A stretch of DNA of 64,000 nucleotides, taken from the NCBI GenBank assembly GCA_947502265.1, contig CANMZB010000018.1, positions 17,034 to 81,033 on the forward strand, in the 5' to 3' direction. Shown here in pieces: positions 54,847 to 63,924 of the stretch. The notes under the pieces are model-generated. The model saw only the letters and a list, made by a program, of their open reading frames with translations, ran no database searches and had not been told where the DNA came from. The first letter of the stretch is position 1. Each line of letters opens with the position of its first letter. The position numbers and the translations under genes are program-made. The DNA is from an uncultured Sulfitobacter sp. (GTDB lineage: Bacteria; Pseudomonadota; Alphaproteobacteria; Rhodobacterales; Rhodobacteraceae).

Positions 54847-55920
54847 ATGCAGACAGGGCGGCGTCATTTTCTGGGCGGGTTGCTGGCGGCGGGATTGATC
54901 CCGATGCCCACTTGGGCCGATGCGGGTGCGCCTGTCTATCTGTCGGCGGCGGCGAAATCCGACGGATCATTTGTTTTATGCGGGATCGGGGACGCCTTCG
55001 ACATCGTGTTCGAGATTGCGCTACCGGCGCGGGGCCATGCCGCCGCCGCGCATCCGATTCGCCCCGAAGCCGTTGCGTTTGCCCGCCGTCCGGGCACGTT
55101 TGCGATTGTCATCAACTGCGTGACAGGCGAGCAGAAAGCCGCGCTTGATGCGCCTCGGGGGCGGCATTTTTACGGTCACGGGGCATTTTCCGCGGATGGT
55201 AACTGGTTGTTCACAACCGAGAACGATTATGAGGCGGGCCGCGGTTGTATCGGGGTCTGGGACGTGGTGCATGGCTACAGGAGGGCCGCAGAATTCGACA
55301 GCGGCGGCATTGGTCCGCATGATATCAGGCGGTTGCCCGGTTCTGACACCCTTGTGGTTGCCAACGGCGGGATCGACACACATCCGGAGTCTGGCCGCAC
55401 CAAGCTGAACATCGCAACGATGCAGCCCAATCTGGCGTATATCACCGACGGCACCGTTGTTGAGACCGTGATGCTGCCCGCCGGGATGCACAAAAATTCG
55501 ATCCGTCATCTGGCAGTGAGCGGTTCGGGGGATGTTGCGTTTGGTATGCAGTGGCAAGGGGACGGGCCGGTTGCGGCGTTGGTGGGGCAGCACCGGCAAG
55601 GCGCGGAGATGGTGGTTTTTGATGCCTCCGGTCAACAGGTGCGCGCGTTGAACGGGTATATCGGAAGCATCGCTTATTCACAGGATGGCAAGACAATCGC
55701 AGCAACATCGCCGCGCGGCGGGACGGTGCATTTTTATGATGTGGACGGTGCGATTTTTCAAGACGCGAAGGAGCTTCGCGATGTCTGCGGTGTTGCGCGC
55801 CATGCGGGCGGTTTTGCGGTGACGTCCGGCACGGGGCAGATCGGCAGCCTGACCCGCGCGCGGCAAAACCTTCGCTTGATCGCGCGGCACAGGTGGGACA
55901 ATCATCTGGTTGCGGTGTGA
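54847..55920 (+). CDS. Tat-exported DUF1513 protein (COG3490-like)
   Basis: 357 aa from the second ATG; an ATG four codons earlier overlaps the imelysin stop. The N-terminus has a twin-arginine signal (TGRRHFLGGLLAAG). The body has repeated beta segments (GHGAFSADGNWLFTTEND, GPHDIRRLPGSDTLVVANGG, IGSIAYSQDGKTIAATSPRGG), suggesting a beta-propeller. It completes the order imelysin, di-haem protein, imelysin, DUF1513 known from other bacteria. Tat export implies folding, perhaps with a cofactor, before secretion. Confidence 0.85.
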   Translation: MQTGRRHFLGGLLAAGLIPMPTWADAGAPVYLSAAAKSDGSFVLCGIGDAFDIVFEIALPARGHAAAAHPIRPEAVAFARRPGTFAIVINCVTGEQKAALDAPRGRHFYGHGAFSADGNWLFTTENDYEAGRGCIGVWDVVHGYRRAAEFDSGGIGPHDIRRLPGSDTLVVANGGIDTHPESGRTKLNIATMQPNLAYITDGTVVETVMLPAGMHKNSIRHLAVSGSGDVAFGMQWQGDGPVAALVGQHRQGAEMVVFDASGQQVRALNGYIGSIAYSQDGKTIAATSPRGGTVHFYDVDGAIFQDAKELRDVCGVARHAGGFAVTSGTGQIGSLTRARQNLRLIARHRWDNHLVAV

Positions 55921-56095
55921 CGTGATACATTGAAGGGCGCGCGCCGGTATTTTGACGCAGATGCGCACCCCGCGCGGGCAGGAAGGAAATGTTAAGGCTA
56001 AGGTGATTTAGTCGACGTTAATTCCGGTCTGCTGAACATGCCGCCCTGCGGACGCGGCGGCGATAAGAGATGCCTCAGGTCAAGGGCGGGGCGCA

Positions 56096-57097
56096 TTAAC
56101 CGGCGGTGTCGGTGGACAGGATATTTTCAGCGAGCTGTGCGAAATCGGGGGCAAGCGCGCCAATTGCGCGGGCGTTTTCGCTGGTGGCTTGTCCGGCGCG
56201 GGCGCGGGTGGTGATCCCTTCGAGGATGACCGACAAACGGAACATGGCAAAGGCGCGGTGGAACGGGCCAAGCGCGGCGTCGCTGCCCCCTGCCGCACGG
56301 TAGGCGGCCAGAAATTCGGCCCGCGAAGGAATGCCGAGCGCGCCCAGATCAAGGCCCGCGATCCCGCCCATCTGATCGGGGCGCAGGTCATAGAACATCG
56401 ACCAATGCGCTAGATCGGACATCGGATCGCCAAGCGTGGACAGCTCCCAGTCAAGCACACCGATGACGCGCGTGCCGTCATGCATCAGATTGCCGATCCG
56501 GTAATCACCGTGAACAATTGTGGCGGGGGTTTCGGGCGGGATGTGCGCGGCAAACCTGTCGGACAGGGCGCAAAGCCGGGTGGCGGCAGGCCCGTCAAGC
56601 GCATCAATCTGCCCGCGCCAGCGGCGGACCTGCCGCGCGTAATAGGCGGTGTGGCGTCCGAAATCGGCGAGGCCGAGACGCTGCCAGTCGAGCGCGTGCA
56701 ACTGTCCGAGAATGCGCGCGGCATCAAGATGAACCGCGCGGCGCGCGGCGGGGGACAGGGCGGGCAGGTCGGTGTGGGGGGAGACCTCTCCGTGCAGCCG
56801 TTCCATCAGATAGAAGGGGGTGCCGATCACCGCGGGGTCATGCTCCATCTGCACCACGCGCGGGACGGGGACGGGACCGCCGCCAAGCGCGGACATGATG
56901 CGGTATTCGCGGTCTACCGCATGGGCACCCTGTGCGGTCTGGCCTGCGGGCTTTTTGCGCAGCACCAGTTCGCGGTCTGCCGAGCGGACAAACCATGTCG
57001 GGTTGGATTGCCCGTCCCCGCCAGCGGGATGCAGGTGTACCGGTCCGCCGAACAGCGGTTCCAGAAGGGCAGGGTCAAAATCGGGATCGATGCCCAT
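56096..57097 (-). CDS. Aminoglycoside phosphotransferase-family kinase (ACAD10/11-like)
   Basis: 333 aa. HGDYRIGNLMHD and VLDWELSTLGDPMSDLAHW are the catalytic and metal motifs of the APH kinase fold, and LVLRKKPAG is the ATP lysine region. This subgroup occurs with acyl-CoA genes and is proposed to phosphorylate hydroxyacyl-CoA or similar compounds rather than antibiotics. Divergent from the FadR-type regulator with two matching palindromes between them, so it belongs to the CoA locus. Confidence 0.82.
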   Translation of the reverse strand: MGIDPDFDPALLEPLFGGPVHLHPAGGDGQSNPTWFVRSADRELVLRKKPAGQTAQGAHAVDREYRIMSALGGGPVPVPRVVQMEHDPAVIGTPFYLMERLHGEVSPHTDLPALSPAARRAVHLDAARILGQLHALDWQRLGLADFGRHTAYYARQVRRWRGQIDALDGPAATRLCALSDRFAAHIPPETPATIVHGDYRIGNLMHDGTRVIGVLDWELSTLGDPMSDLAHWSMFYDLRPDQMGGIAGLDLGALGIPSRAEFLAAYRAAGGSDAALGPFHRAFAMFRLSVILEGITTRARAGQATSENARAIGALAPDFAQLAENILSTDTAG

Positions 57098-57141
57098 ATA
57101 CGTGTCCTACAATCCGAGGTTGAAAATTTTAGATGTGCCTG

Positions 57142-57154
57142 AGTGTCCGACACT
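57142..57154. promoter_or_regulatory. Candidate FadR-type operator, site 1
   Basis: AGTGTC-C-GACACT, perfect 6-bp arms, about 45 bp upstream of the kinase gene. It shares the core TGTC-S-GACA with site 2 and resembles GntR/FadR-type half sites. Confidence 0.55.
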
Positions 57155-57310
57155 AAAATTTATGGCTGCCGATGCAAGGGGTCAATCTTTTTCTACGGAT
57201 AAAACCCGAAAAACCCACGTTTGACCGGTGCTGGCCACAGGTTTACGGGTGCACAAACGAAGGTGAGAATCCCGGTTGACAAGGGCGGGGGGCTGCGACC
57301 AGAGTATCAT

Positions 57311-57323
57311 ACTGTCGGACAGT
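57311..57323. promoter_or_regulatory. Candidate FadR-type operator, site 2
   Basis: ACTGTC-G-GACAGT, perfect 6-bp arms, about 75 bp upstream of the regulator gene and right after TATCAT. Same length and core as site 1. Confidence 0.55.
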
Positions 57324-57396
57324 GGAACCAGTTGATGCCTTTCGTTACGCGCCTTTTTTATCGTTTGCCGGATGTGCAGCCCAGGGATGGCGCGGT

Positions 57397-58137
57397 ATGA
57401 GCCCGACGTCGAAGCCGGCACAGGTACACTATGCCTACCAACAGATCGCCGGAGAGATCGAGGCGCAGATCCTGCGCGGTGATCTTAAGCCGGGGGACCA
57501 GTTGCCCGGCGAAACGGAGCTGGCCAATATGTTCGGCGTCACCCGTTCGACTTTGCGCGAGGGGTTGCGCCAGCTTGAAAGCGACGGGCTTGTGCATCGC
57601 CCGACGCCGCGGCGTCTGGAGGTGACGGTGCCGCAGGCCGGTCAGATGGCCACCAGATCGAGCCGCGCAATGGCGCTGATGAGGGTGACCTTTCGCGAGT
57701 TGTCGCAGGTGACGGTGATGACGGAGCCGTTGGCGGCGCGCCTTGCCGCCGCGCACGGTACCGACGACGAGATCGAGCAACTGCAAGTGTTGCACGCCGC
57801 GCTTGTGGCGGCCGAGGGGGATATGGCGCGCACCATCGACCTTGATGAACAGTTTCATACGCGGATCGCGGAGATGGGGCGCAACCGTGTGCTGGGCCTT
57901 GCGCGCGAACCCATCGCGCTGCTGTTGTTTCGCGGTTTTACGCAGATCGTCCCGTTTGCGCCAAAGTTTTACAACCGCCAGATCGAGGCCCATTCCAATG
58001 TGCTGGGCGCGCTGCGCGACCGCGACGCCGATCGTGCCGAGAAATGGGCGCGCATGCACATCGAGGATTTCTGGCGCGGTGCGCAGCTTGCCGGTCTGGA
58101 AGACGAGATCGCCCTGAACCCGCGCGCGTTGTCGTGA
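57397..58137 (+). CDS. FadR-subfamily GntR regulator
   Basis: 246 aa from the ATG giving MSPTSKPAQ. N-terminal winged helix (LKPGDQLPGETELANMFGVTRSTLREGLRQLESDGLV) followed by an all-helical FCD domain with the metal/ligand residues expected (LDEQFHTRIAEMGRN, HSNVLGALRDRD). It probably represses the CoA locus on both sides and is released by an acid or acyl-CoA (inference). A crotonase gene follows 25 bp later. Confidence 0.87.
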   Translation: MSPTSKPAQVHYAYQQIAGEIEAQILRGDLKPGDQLPGETELANMFGVTRSTLREGLRQLESDGLVHRPTPRRLEVTVPQAGQMATRSSRAMALMRVTFRELSQVTVMTEPLAARLAAAHGTDDEIEQLQVLHAALVAAEGDMARTIDLDEQFHTRIAEMGRNRVLGLAREPIALLLFRGFTQIVPFAPKFYNRQIEAHSNVLGALRDRDADRAEKWARMHIEDFWRGAQLAGLEDEIALNPRALS

Positions 58138-58162
58138 TGCGAACATTAAAGGAGACGGCACG

Positions 58163-59065
58163 ATGACTGCCCGGACACTCACCACCGAAATCGACGATGG
58201 CGTCATGATCGTAACGCTGAACCGGCCAGAGCGGCTTAATGCGTTTACGGTTGTGATGATGCACGAAATGATTGCGGCGCTTGATGCCGCAGATGCCGAC
58301 GACGCGGTGCGCGCGATTATCGTGACGGGCGCGGGGCGGGGGTTTTGTGCGGGTGTCGATCTGGATGATCCCGACGCGTTCACCGCTGCGCGCCCTGATC
58401 CGGCATCGACCGATCCCGACGTGTGGAACGATCCGGAAAACCGCGACATGGGCGGGATGCTTGCGCTGCGGCTGTTCAAGTGTCTCAAGCCGGTGATCGC
58501 TGCGGTGAACGGCCCTGCGGTGGGGATCGGCATGACGATGCAACTGCCGATGGACATCCGCATCGCGTCGGACACTGCGCGCTTCGGCTTTGTTTTTGCG
58601 CGGCGCGGGATTGTGCCGGAGGCGGCCTCGGCATGGTTTTTGCCGCGCCTCGTGGGCATGTCGCAGGCGCTTGAGTGGTGTTATTCGGGCCGCGTGTTCG
58701 GCGCGCAGGAGGCGCTGGCGGGGGGGCTTGTCCGGTCGGTCCACGCGCCGGATGATCTGTTGCCCGAAGCCATGCGCATCGCGCGCGAGATTGCGGACAA
58801 CACGGCCCCCGTTTCCATCGCGCTGACCCGTCAGCTGATGTGGCGCATGGCCGGAGCCGCGCACCCGATGGAGGCGCACAGGATCGACAGCCGCGCGATT
58901 GCCGCGCGTAGCGGATCGGGCGATGCGGCGGAAGGTGTGGCGAGCTTTATGGGAAAACGTGCGCCGGTGTTTCCCGACAGGGTGTCGGCGGACATGCCGG
59001 GATTTTTCCCGTGGTGGGACGAACCGGAATGGGAATTGCCTAAGCGGAAGGACGATAAGCAATGA
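58163..59065 (+). CDS. Enoyl-CoA hydratase/isomerase family protein 1
   Basis: 300 aa crotonase. GRGFCAGVDLDDP and NGPAVGIGMTMQLPMDIRIAS form the oxyanion hole, and RRGIVPEAASAWFLPRLVG carries a catalytic Glu. The C-terminus is extended relative to minimal crotonases. Coupled by ATGA to the second crotonase. Hydratase, isomerase or hydrolase activity cannot be told apart. Confidence 0.87.
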   Translation: MTARTLTTEIDDGVMIVTLNRPERLNAFTVVMMHEMIAALDAADADDAVRAIIVTGAGRGFCAGVDLDDPDAFTAARPDPASTDPDVWNDPENRDMGGMLALRLFKCLKPVIAAVNGPAVGIGMTMQLPMDIRIASDTARFGFVFARRGIVPEAASAWFLPRLVGMSQALEWCYSGRVFGAQEALAGGLVRSVHAPDDLLPEAMRIAREIADNTAPVSIALTRQLMWRMAGAAHPMEAHRIDSRAIAARSGSGDAAEGVASFMGKRAPVFPDRVSADMPGFFPWWDEPEWELPKRKDDKQ

Positions 59066-59838
59066 GCGACAAGATATTGATTGAACGCAATGGCGCTGTG
59101 ACGACGTTGCGTTTGAACGATGCCGAAACGATGAACGCGCTGACAGGGGGGCTTGCGCGCGAACTGCGCGGGCTGTTGATCGAGGAGGCGAAGACGGCGC
59201 GCGCCATCGTGCTGGCCGGAAGCGAGCGGGCGTTTTCGGCGGGGGCGAACCTGAAGGAATCCAAGCCGCGCCCGAGTGGCCCCTTTGATGCGGGGGTGAC
59301 GTTGGAGGAAGATTATAACCCGCTGATGAAAACGATTCGCGATCTGCCGGTGCCGCTGGTGTCGGCGGTACGCGGGGCGGCGGCGGGTGTGGGCGCGTCT
59401 ATTGCGCTGGCCTGTGATATCATCGTGGCGGGGCGCGATGCCTATTTTCTGGAAGCCTTCGCGCGGATCGGGTTGATCCCCGATGGCGGGGCGACATGGC
59501 TTTTGACGCGCGCGGTTGGCCGTGTGCGGGCGATGGAAATGATGCTGCTGGCAGAGAAAATCCCGGCAGAGCGCGCGTTTGAATGGGGTTTGATCACGCG
59601 GCTGGCCGAGAACGACGCGGTAGAGCAGACGGCGCACGACATTGCCGCGCGCCTTGCTGCGGGTCCGTCGCACAGCCATGCATTGATCCGCAAGGCAGCG
59701 TGGAGCGCGGCCGACACCGATTTTGACACAGCCCTTGCAAACGAGCGCCAATGGCAAAAGGATGCAGGCAACACGCCCGACTTCAAAGAAGGCGTGGCCG
59801 CGTTTCTGGAAAAGCGACCGGCGCGATTTAACGATTGA
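59062..59838 (+). CDS. Enoyl-CoA hydratase/isomerase family protein 2
   Basis: 258 aa crotonase. SERAFSAGANLKES and RGAAAGVGASIALACDII form the oxyanion hole. At the catalytic position it has FARIGLIPDGGATWLL, with Asp instead of the first crotonase's Glu, as in PaaG-type isomerases. The pair may act in sequence on a ring-derived or unsaturated acyl-CoA (inference). Confidence 0.87.
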   Translation: MSDKILIERNGAVTTLRLNDAETMNALTGGLARELRGLLIEEAKTARAIVLAGSERAFSAGANLKESKPRPSGPFDAGVTLEEDYNPLMKTIRDLPVPLVSAVRGAAAGVGASIALACDIIVAGRDAYFLEAFARIGLIPDGGATWLLTRAVGRVRAMEMMLLAEKIPAERAFEWGLITRLAENDAVEQTAHDIAARLAAGPSHSHALIRKAAWSAADTDFDTALANERQWQKDAGNTPDFKEGVAAFLEKRPARFND

Positions 59839-59952
59839 GCGGATGGCGACCTTCGGGAGGAGGGCCGCCGGACGCTTGGGGAGAGGATACCGGACCGCCG
59901 ATAGCGGCGGGGCGGGAACGGAGCGAACGTCTCAAGAGGAGGAAACGAGACC

Positions 59953-61089
59953 ATGCGAACAACCATCAAAGGAATGCTGACAGGCGCGTCGATGCTGGCC
60001 ATTGCCGGTGCAGCGCAGGCGCAGGAGCTGACATTCGCGGGCGGCTGGCCCCCCGGCTCTGCGCCAACGCAGATGATCGAGAATTTTGCCAAGACGCTGG
60101 AGGAATATTCCGAGGGCGAAGTGACGATGCGGGTATTCCCGCTGTCGCTTTTGAGCTTTTCGGAAGGTAACGCCGGCATCCGTGACGGGATCGCGGATAT
60201 GACCGGTCTGCTCACGGCCTATTTCCCGGCGGAATATCCCAATCTCAATATGCTGGCAGAGTTCTCCGAGCTGGTCGAGCTGGAGGAATTTGCGAGCGAG
60301 ACCAGTTCTATCGCGTTTGCGGGTGCCATCAGTGAATATGTGATGCTGAATTGCCCCGACTGCCAAAAGGAAGTGTCGGCGCAAAATCAGGTTTATCTGG
60401 GGGCCGGATCGACAACATCCTATGTGCTGCAATGCATGAATCCGCTGACGTCGGTGGACGATCTTGAGGGCAAGCGCATTCGTGTGGCGGGCGCTTATTG
60501 GGCGCGTTGGGCCGAAAAAGTAGGGGCCGTGCCGGTGTCGATGTCGGTGAACGAAACGCTTGAAGGGCTTAATCAGGGTGTTGTGGATTGTACGGCCAGC
60601 AACACGGCTGATTTTGTCAACTTCGGCTTTATCGACGTGGTGAAATACCTTTATGTCGGTCTGCCGGGTGCCCAGTTCAATTTCCCGTTTACCATCAACA
60701 AGGACACATGGGGCGCGATGTCTGACAGCGGCAAGAATGCAATGCTGCGCGCGCAGGCCAAGCTGGTCGGGGATATCACCTGGGCCTATATCGAAGAAGC
60801 CCGCGAAGGTAAGGAGCGCGCGCCGGGGCTGGGCATTGAATATGTCGATGCCGCTGCGGATCTGGTCGCGTTGAACCGCGACTTCATCAACCAGGACAAG
60901 GAAGCCATTGCCAGCATCTACAAGGAGCGTTTCGGCATCGAATCCGGCCCTGCGGCGGCGGATGCCTTGAACGAGCTTCTGGTGAAATGGACAGATCTGA
61001 CCAACGGTGTGGAAGGCGGCGACACGCTGACCGAGCTTTACTGGAACGAAATCTACTCGAAAGTCGATATCGCCAGCTACGGGCAGTAA
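59953..61089 (+). CDS. TRAP transporter solute-binding protein (DctP family)
   Basis: 378 aa. The signal peptide ends near GAAQAQE. The mature part starts LTFAGGWPPGSAPTQM, and the family's specificity region is KRIRVAGAYWARWAEKVGA with the conserved Arg that salt-bridges carboxylate ligands. The ligand is therefore probably an organic acid, here one leading to an acyl-CoA. GAGGAGG precedes the ATG. Confidence 0.9.
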   Translation: MRTTIKGMLTGASMLAIAGAAQAQELTFAGGWPPGSAPTQMIENFAKTLEEYSEGEVTMRVFPLSLLSFSEGNAGIRDGIADMTGLLTAYFPAEYPNLNMLAEFSELVELEEFASETSSIAFAGAISEYVMLNCPDCQKEVSAQNQVYLGAGSTTSYVLQCMNPLTSVDDLEGKRIRVAGAYWARWAEKVGAVPVSMSVNETLEGLNQGVVDCTASNTADFVNFGFIDVVKYLYVGLPGAQFNFPFTINKDTWGAMSDSGKNAMLRAQAKLVGDITWAYIEEAREGKERAPGLGIEYVDAAADLVALNRDFINQDKEAIASIYKERFGIESGPAAADALNELLVKWTDLTNGVEGGDTLTELYWNEIYSKVDIASYGQ

Positions 61090-61116
61090 ACGCCCCGCCG
61101 GACGGATATTAACGTC

Positions 61117-61142
61117 GGGCACCGGCCCTCGCGCCGGTGCCC
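61117..61142 (+). terminator. Hairpin between dctP- and dctQ-type genes
   Basis: Perfect 9-bp arms GGGCACCGG and CCGGTGCCC around an 8-base loop, followed only by GTTTG. It likely stabilises the binding-protein message or partly terminates, as does the hairpin at 42.4 kb. Confidence 0.6.
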
Positions 61143-61170
61143 GTTTGAGACGACCAGAGGAGGAAAATCC

Positions 61171-61707
61171 ATGTTTATGATTGGCCGGCTGTTGTCGATG
61201 CTGGCAAAGGCATCGTCGCTGATAGGGGCGCTTTGTGTCATTGCGATGATGCTGCACGTCACGGCGGATGTGGCGGGGCGCTATCTGTTCAACGCGCCAT
61301 TGCCCGGCACGATTGTGGTGGTGGCAAATTATTACATGATCTTTCTCGTCTTTGTCGCGCTTGGCGTGGCGGAAGAAAAGCGTGCGCATATCTCTGTTGA
61401 ATTCGTGACCGACATGATGCCTGCACGGGTGCAGACCGGATTTTCCGTTTTCTCGGGTGTGCTGACTGTTGCCGTCATCGGTGTGCTGATGATTGCGGGC
61501 TATTCCGAGGCGGTGAAGAAAACCAATATCGGAGCCACGATGGAGCAGGGTTCGCAGATGATCGAAGTCTGGCAAAGCTATTGGGCCATTCCGGTGGGCG
61601 CGGGGCTGATGGCGTTGATCGCGGCCTACCGCGTGATCGCAACAGTGACCGGCCAGCGCAACGGCCTGAATGAAACAGATATAAATGCAAAGTTCATAAA
61701 TGACTGA
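61171..61707 (+). CDS. TRAP transporter small membrane subunit (DctQ family)
   Basis: 178 aa with four predicted membrane segments (MLAKASSLIGALCVIAMML; IVVVANYYMIFLVFVALGV; VFSGVLTVAVIGVLMIAGY; IPVGAGLMALIAAYRVI). The motif VTADVAGRYLFN near residue 30 is typical of DctQ. Overlaps the large subunit gene by 8 bp. Confidence 0.9.
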   Translation: MFMIGRLLSMLAKASSLIGALCVIAMMLHVTADVAGRYLFNAPLPGTIVVVANYYMIFLVFVALGVAEEKRAHISVEFVTDMMPARVQTGFSVFSGVLTVAVIGVLMIAGYSEAVKKTNIGATMEQGSQMIEVWQSYWAIPVGAGLMALIAAYRVIATVTGQRNGLNETDINAKFIND

Positions 61708-63007
61708 TGTAGGAATCGGCCTGACCGGCCTTGCGACGCTGATTGCCCTTATTGCCGTGCGCGTACCGATTGGCATTGCGCTGATCGGGGTGTCGTTCGG
61801 GGGGCTTTGGGTGCTTATGGGGCCGCGCGTGGCATGGGGTGCGATGGGGCTGGTGCCCTATCAGTTCACCTCAAGCTGGATTTTGTCCTCGATCCCGATG
61901 TTTCTGTTTTTGGGGTTCATCAGCTATCACACCAATCTGACGCGGGGCATGTTTAATGCGGCGCGGATATGGATGTCCGGGGTGCCGGGGGGGTTGGCCA
62001 TCGCGTCGATCTTTGGCTCGGCGGGCTTTGCTGCCGTGTCGGGATCGTCGATTGCGTGTTCGGCGGCGATGGGGCGCATCGCCATCCCCGAGATGATGAA
62101 ATACAAATACCACCCCGAGCTGGCCACCGGCACTGTTGCCGTGGCGGGCACCATTGGCGCGCTGATCCCGCCCTCGATCATCCTGATCCTGTACGGGGTG
62201 ATTGCGCAGGTCTCGATCACCGACCTGTTTCTGGGCGGTGTGTCGGCGGGGCTTTTGACGGCGTTGGGTTATGTGATTGTGGTTCTGGTCCGCGTCAAAC
62301 TGAACCCGTCGCTTGCGCCTCAACGCGACGCAAGCGTGACATTGCGCGAAAAAATTCTGGCGCTCAAGGATACATGGCCGCTGTTGTTGATCATGATCGG
62401 CATTTTCGGTGGGCTGTTCGGTGGTGTCTTTACCCCCACCGAAGCCGGTGCCGTTGGCGCGTTTCTGGCCTGTATCGTGGCGCTGGTGAGCGGGGAAATG
62501 ACGCTGGGCCGGTTCTTCACGGCGGCGCGTGAAACGCTGATGACCACGGCGGCGTTGCTGATCATCGCCATCGGGGCAAGCCTGCTAACGCGGTTTCTCG
62601 CGCTGTCGGGCGCGGGTGATTACCTGTCGACGGGCATCCTTTCGATGGCAAGCAATCCTGTTTTGCTGATGATCGGTATCGTGTGCGTCTATCTTTTGAT
62701 CGGGATGTTTCTTGAGCCGATTGGCGCGATGCTGTTGACCTTGCCGATCATCCTGCCGGTGGTCGACGCGTCGGGGTGGAGCCTGTTGTGGTTCGGTGTT
62801 GTGCTGACCAAGCTGTTGGAAATCGGCATGATCACACCACCGATCGGGATGAACGTGTTTGTCATCAAAAGCGTGGTCGGCGATCTGGTCAAAACCACGG
62901 CTATTTTTCGCGGCGTCGCGTGGTTTATCGTGATGGACCTCGTGCTGGTGGGCATCCTGTGCGCCTTCCCTGCGCTGGTTCTGACATTGCCCGGGCTAAT
63001 GGACTAG
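61700..63007 (+). CDS. TRAP transporter large permease subunit (DctM family)
   Basis: 435 aa with about 12 membrane segments. PMFLFLGFISYHTNL, SSIACSAAMGRIAIPEM, GTIGALIPPSIILILYGVI and FTPTEAGAVGAF are DctM signatures. It forms the sodium-coupled channel with DctQ and receives the substrate from the DctP protein two genes upstream. Confidence 0.92.
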   Translation: MTDVGIGLTGLATLIALIAVRVPIGIALIGVSFGGLWVLMGPRVAWGAMGLVPYQFTSSWILSSIPMFLFLGFISYHTNLTRGMFNAARIWMSGVPGGLAIASIFGSAGFAAVSGSSIACSAAMGRIAIPEMMKYKYHPELATGTVAVAGTIGALIPPSIILILYGVIAQVSITDLFLGGVSAGLLTALGYVIVVLVRVKLNPSLAPQRDASVTLREKILALKDTWPLLLIMIGIFGGLFGGVFTPTEAGAVGAFLACIVALVSGEMTLGRFFTAARETLMTTAALLIIAIGASLLTRFLALSGAGDYLSTGILSMASNPVLLMIGIVCVYLLIGMFLEPIGAMLLTLPIILPVVDASGWSLLWFGVVLTKLLEIGMITPPIGMNVFVIKSVVGDLVKTTAIFRGVAWFIVMDLVLVGILCAFPALVLTLPGLMD

Positions 63008-63039
63008 CGCGGTATATCTACAAGTAGGAGGGAAAATAC

Positions 63040-63924
63040 ATGGATACCGACGTTCTGATCCGCCGTGCGCGCAGTCAACAATTGGGCGATTTGTTGCGCC
63101 GGTCTGCGGCGCGGCTGCCGGACAAGACGGCGCTGGCTTTTCGCGACACAAGCGACAGTTTCGCAGAGCTGGACGCGGCGGTAGATCGCGCGGCGAACGG
63201 GCTGGCGGCGAGCGGGGTCACCAAAGGCGACCGCGTGGCGCTGTTCAGCCACAACAGCCGCGCTTTTGTCGTTTTGCGGTTTGCGCTGGCGCGGCTGGGG
63301 GCGGTGACAACGCCGATCAACTTTATGCTCAACGCTGAGGATTTCGGGTATATTCTGGATCATTCGGGCGCGTCTATGCTGATTGCCGAAGATGCCCTGT
63401 GTAAGATTGCGGATGCGGCTTTGGCCGCGCTTGGCCGCGAATTGCCAAAGTTTTTCATACCGCACAGCGGCACGGATGCGCCCGACGGATGGGAGCCGGT
63501 GTCGCAGATCCTTGATCATGCGGAGACGCGCGCGGTATGGACCGATCTTGGTCCCGACGATCCGGTGCAGATGATGTACACCAGCGGCACGGAATCGCGC
63601 CCCAAGGGCGCGCTGCTGACGTCGGGCGCGCTGTATTCGCAATATATGAGCTGCATTATTGATGGCGATATGACGGCAGATGCGATTTCGCTGCACTGTC
63701 TGCCGCTGTTTCATTGTGCACAGCTTGATTGTTTTCTCAGCCCCGATCTGTACCTCGGGGTGACCTCTATTTTGCATGACAAGGTTGATCCGGCGGACAT
63801 GCTGGCGGCGGTCGAAGCGCATGGCGTGACCAAGCTGTTTTGCCCGCCGACCGTCTGGATTGCGCTGCTGCGCCATCCCGATTTTGACACCCGCGACCTG
63901 AGCAGTTTGAACGCGGGTTATTAG
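63040..63924 (+). pseudogene. Acyl-CoA synthetase (ANL family), interrupted after ~294 residues
   Basis: Residues 1-294 are the N-terminal part of an AMP-forming acyl-CoA ligase. MMYTSGTESRPKGALLT is the P-loop (A3), and LPLFHCAQLDCFL and FCPPTVWIALLRHPDFD follow in order. The frame then ends with a TAG right after SSLNAGY, where family members continue with the YGxTE and adenylate motifs to ~500 residues. The next 76 bases show no ligase similarity in any frame, which suggests insertion or rearrangement rather than a point mutation. It would have activated the TRAP substrate for the crotonases. Confidence 0.6.

Noticed and set aside
56096..57097. Aminoglycoside resistance gene
   Set aside because: APH fold only; neighbours are CoA-metabolism genes and the subgroup is ACAD10/11-like.
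57358..58659. 433-codon antisense frame opposite the FadR-type regulator and first crotonase
   Set aside because: It spans two well-supported genes and has no domain.
59895..59910. CCGCCG/CGGCGG hairpin before the TRAP receptor gene
   Set aside because: A short GC dyad expected by chance in such GC-rich sequence; no further support.
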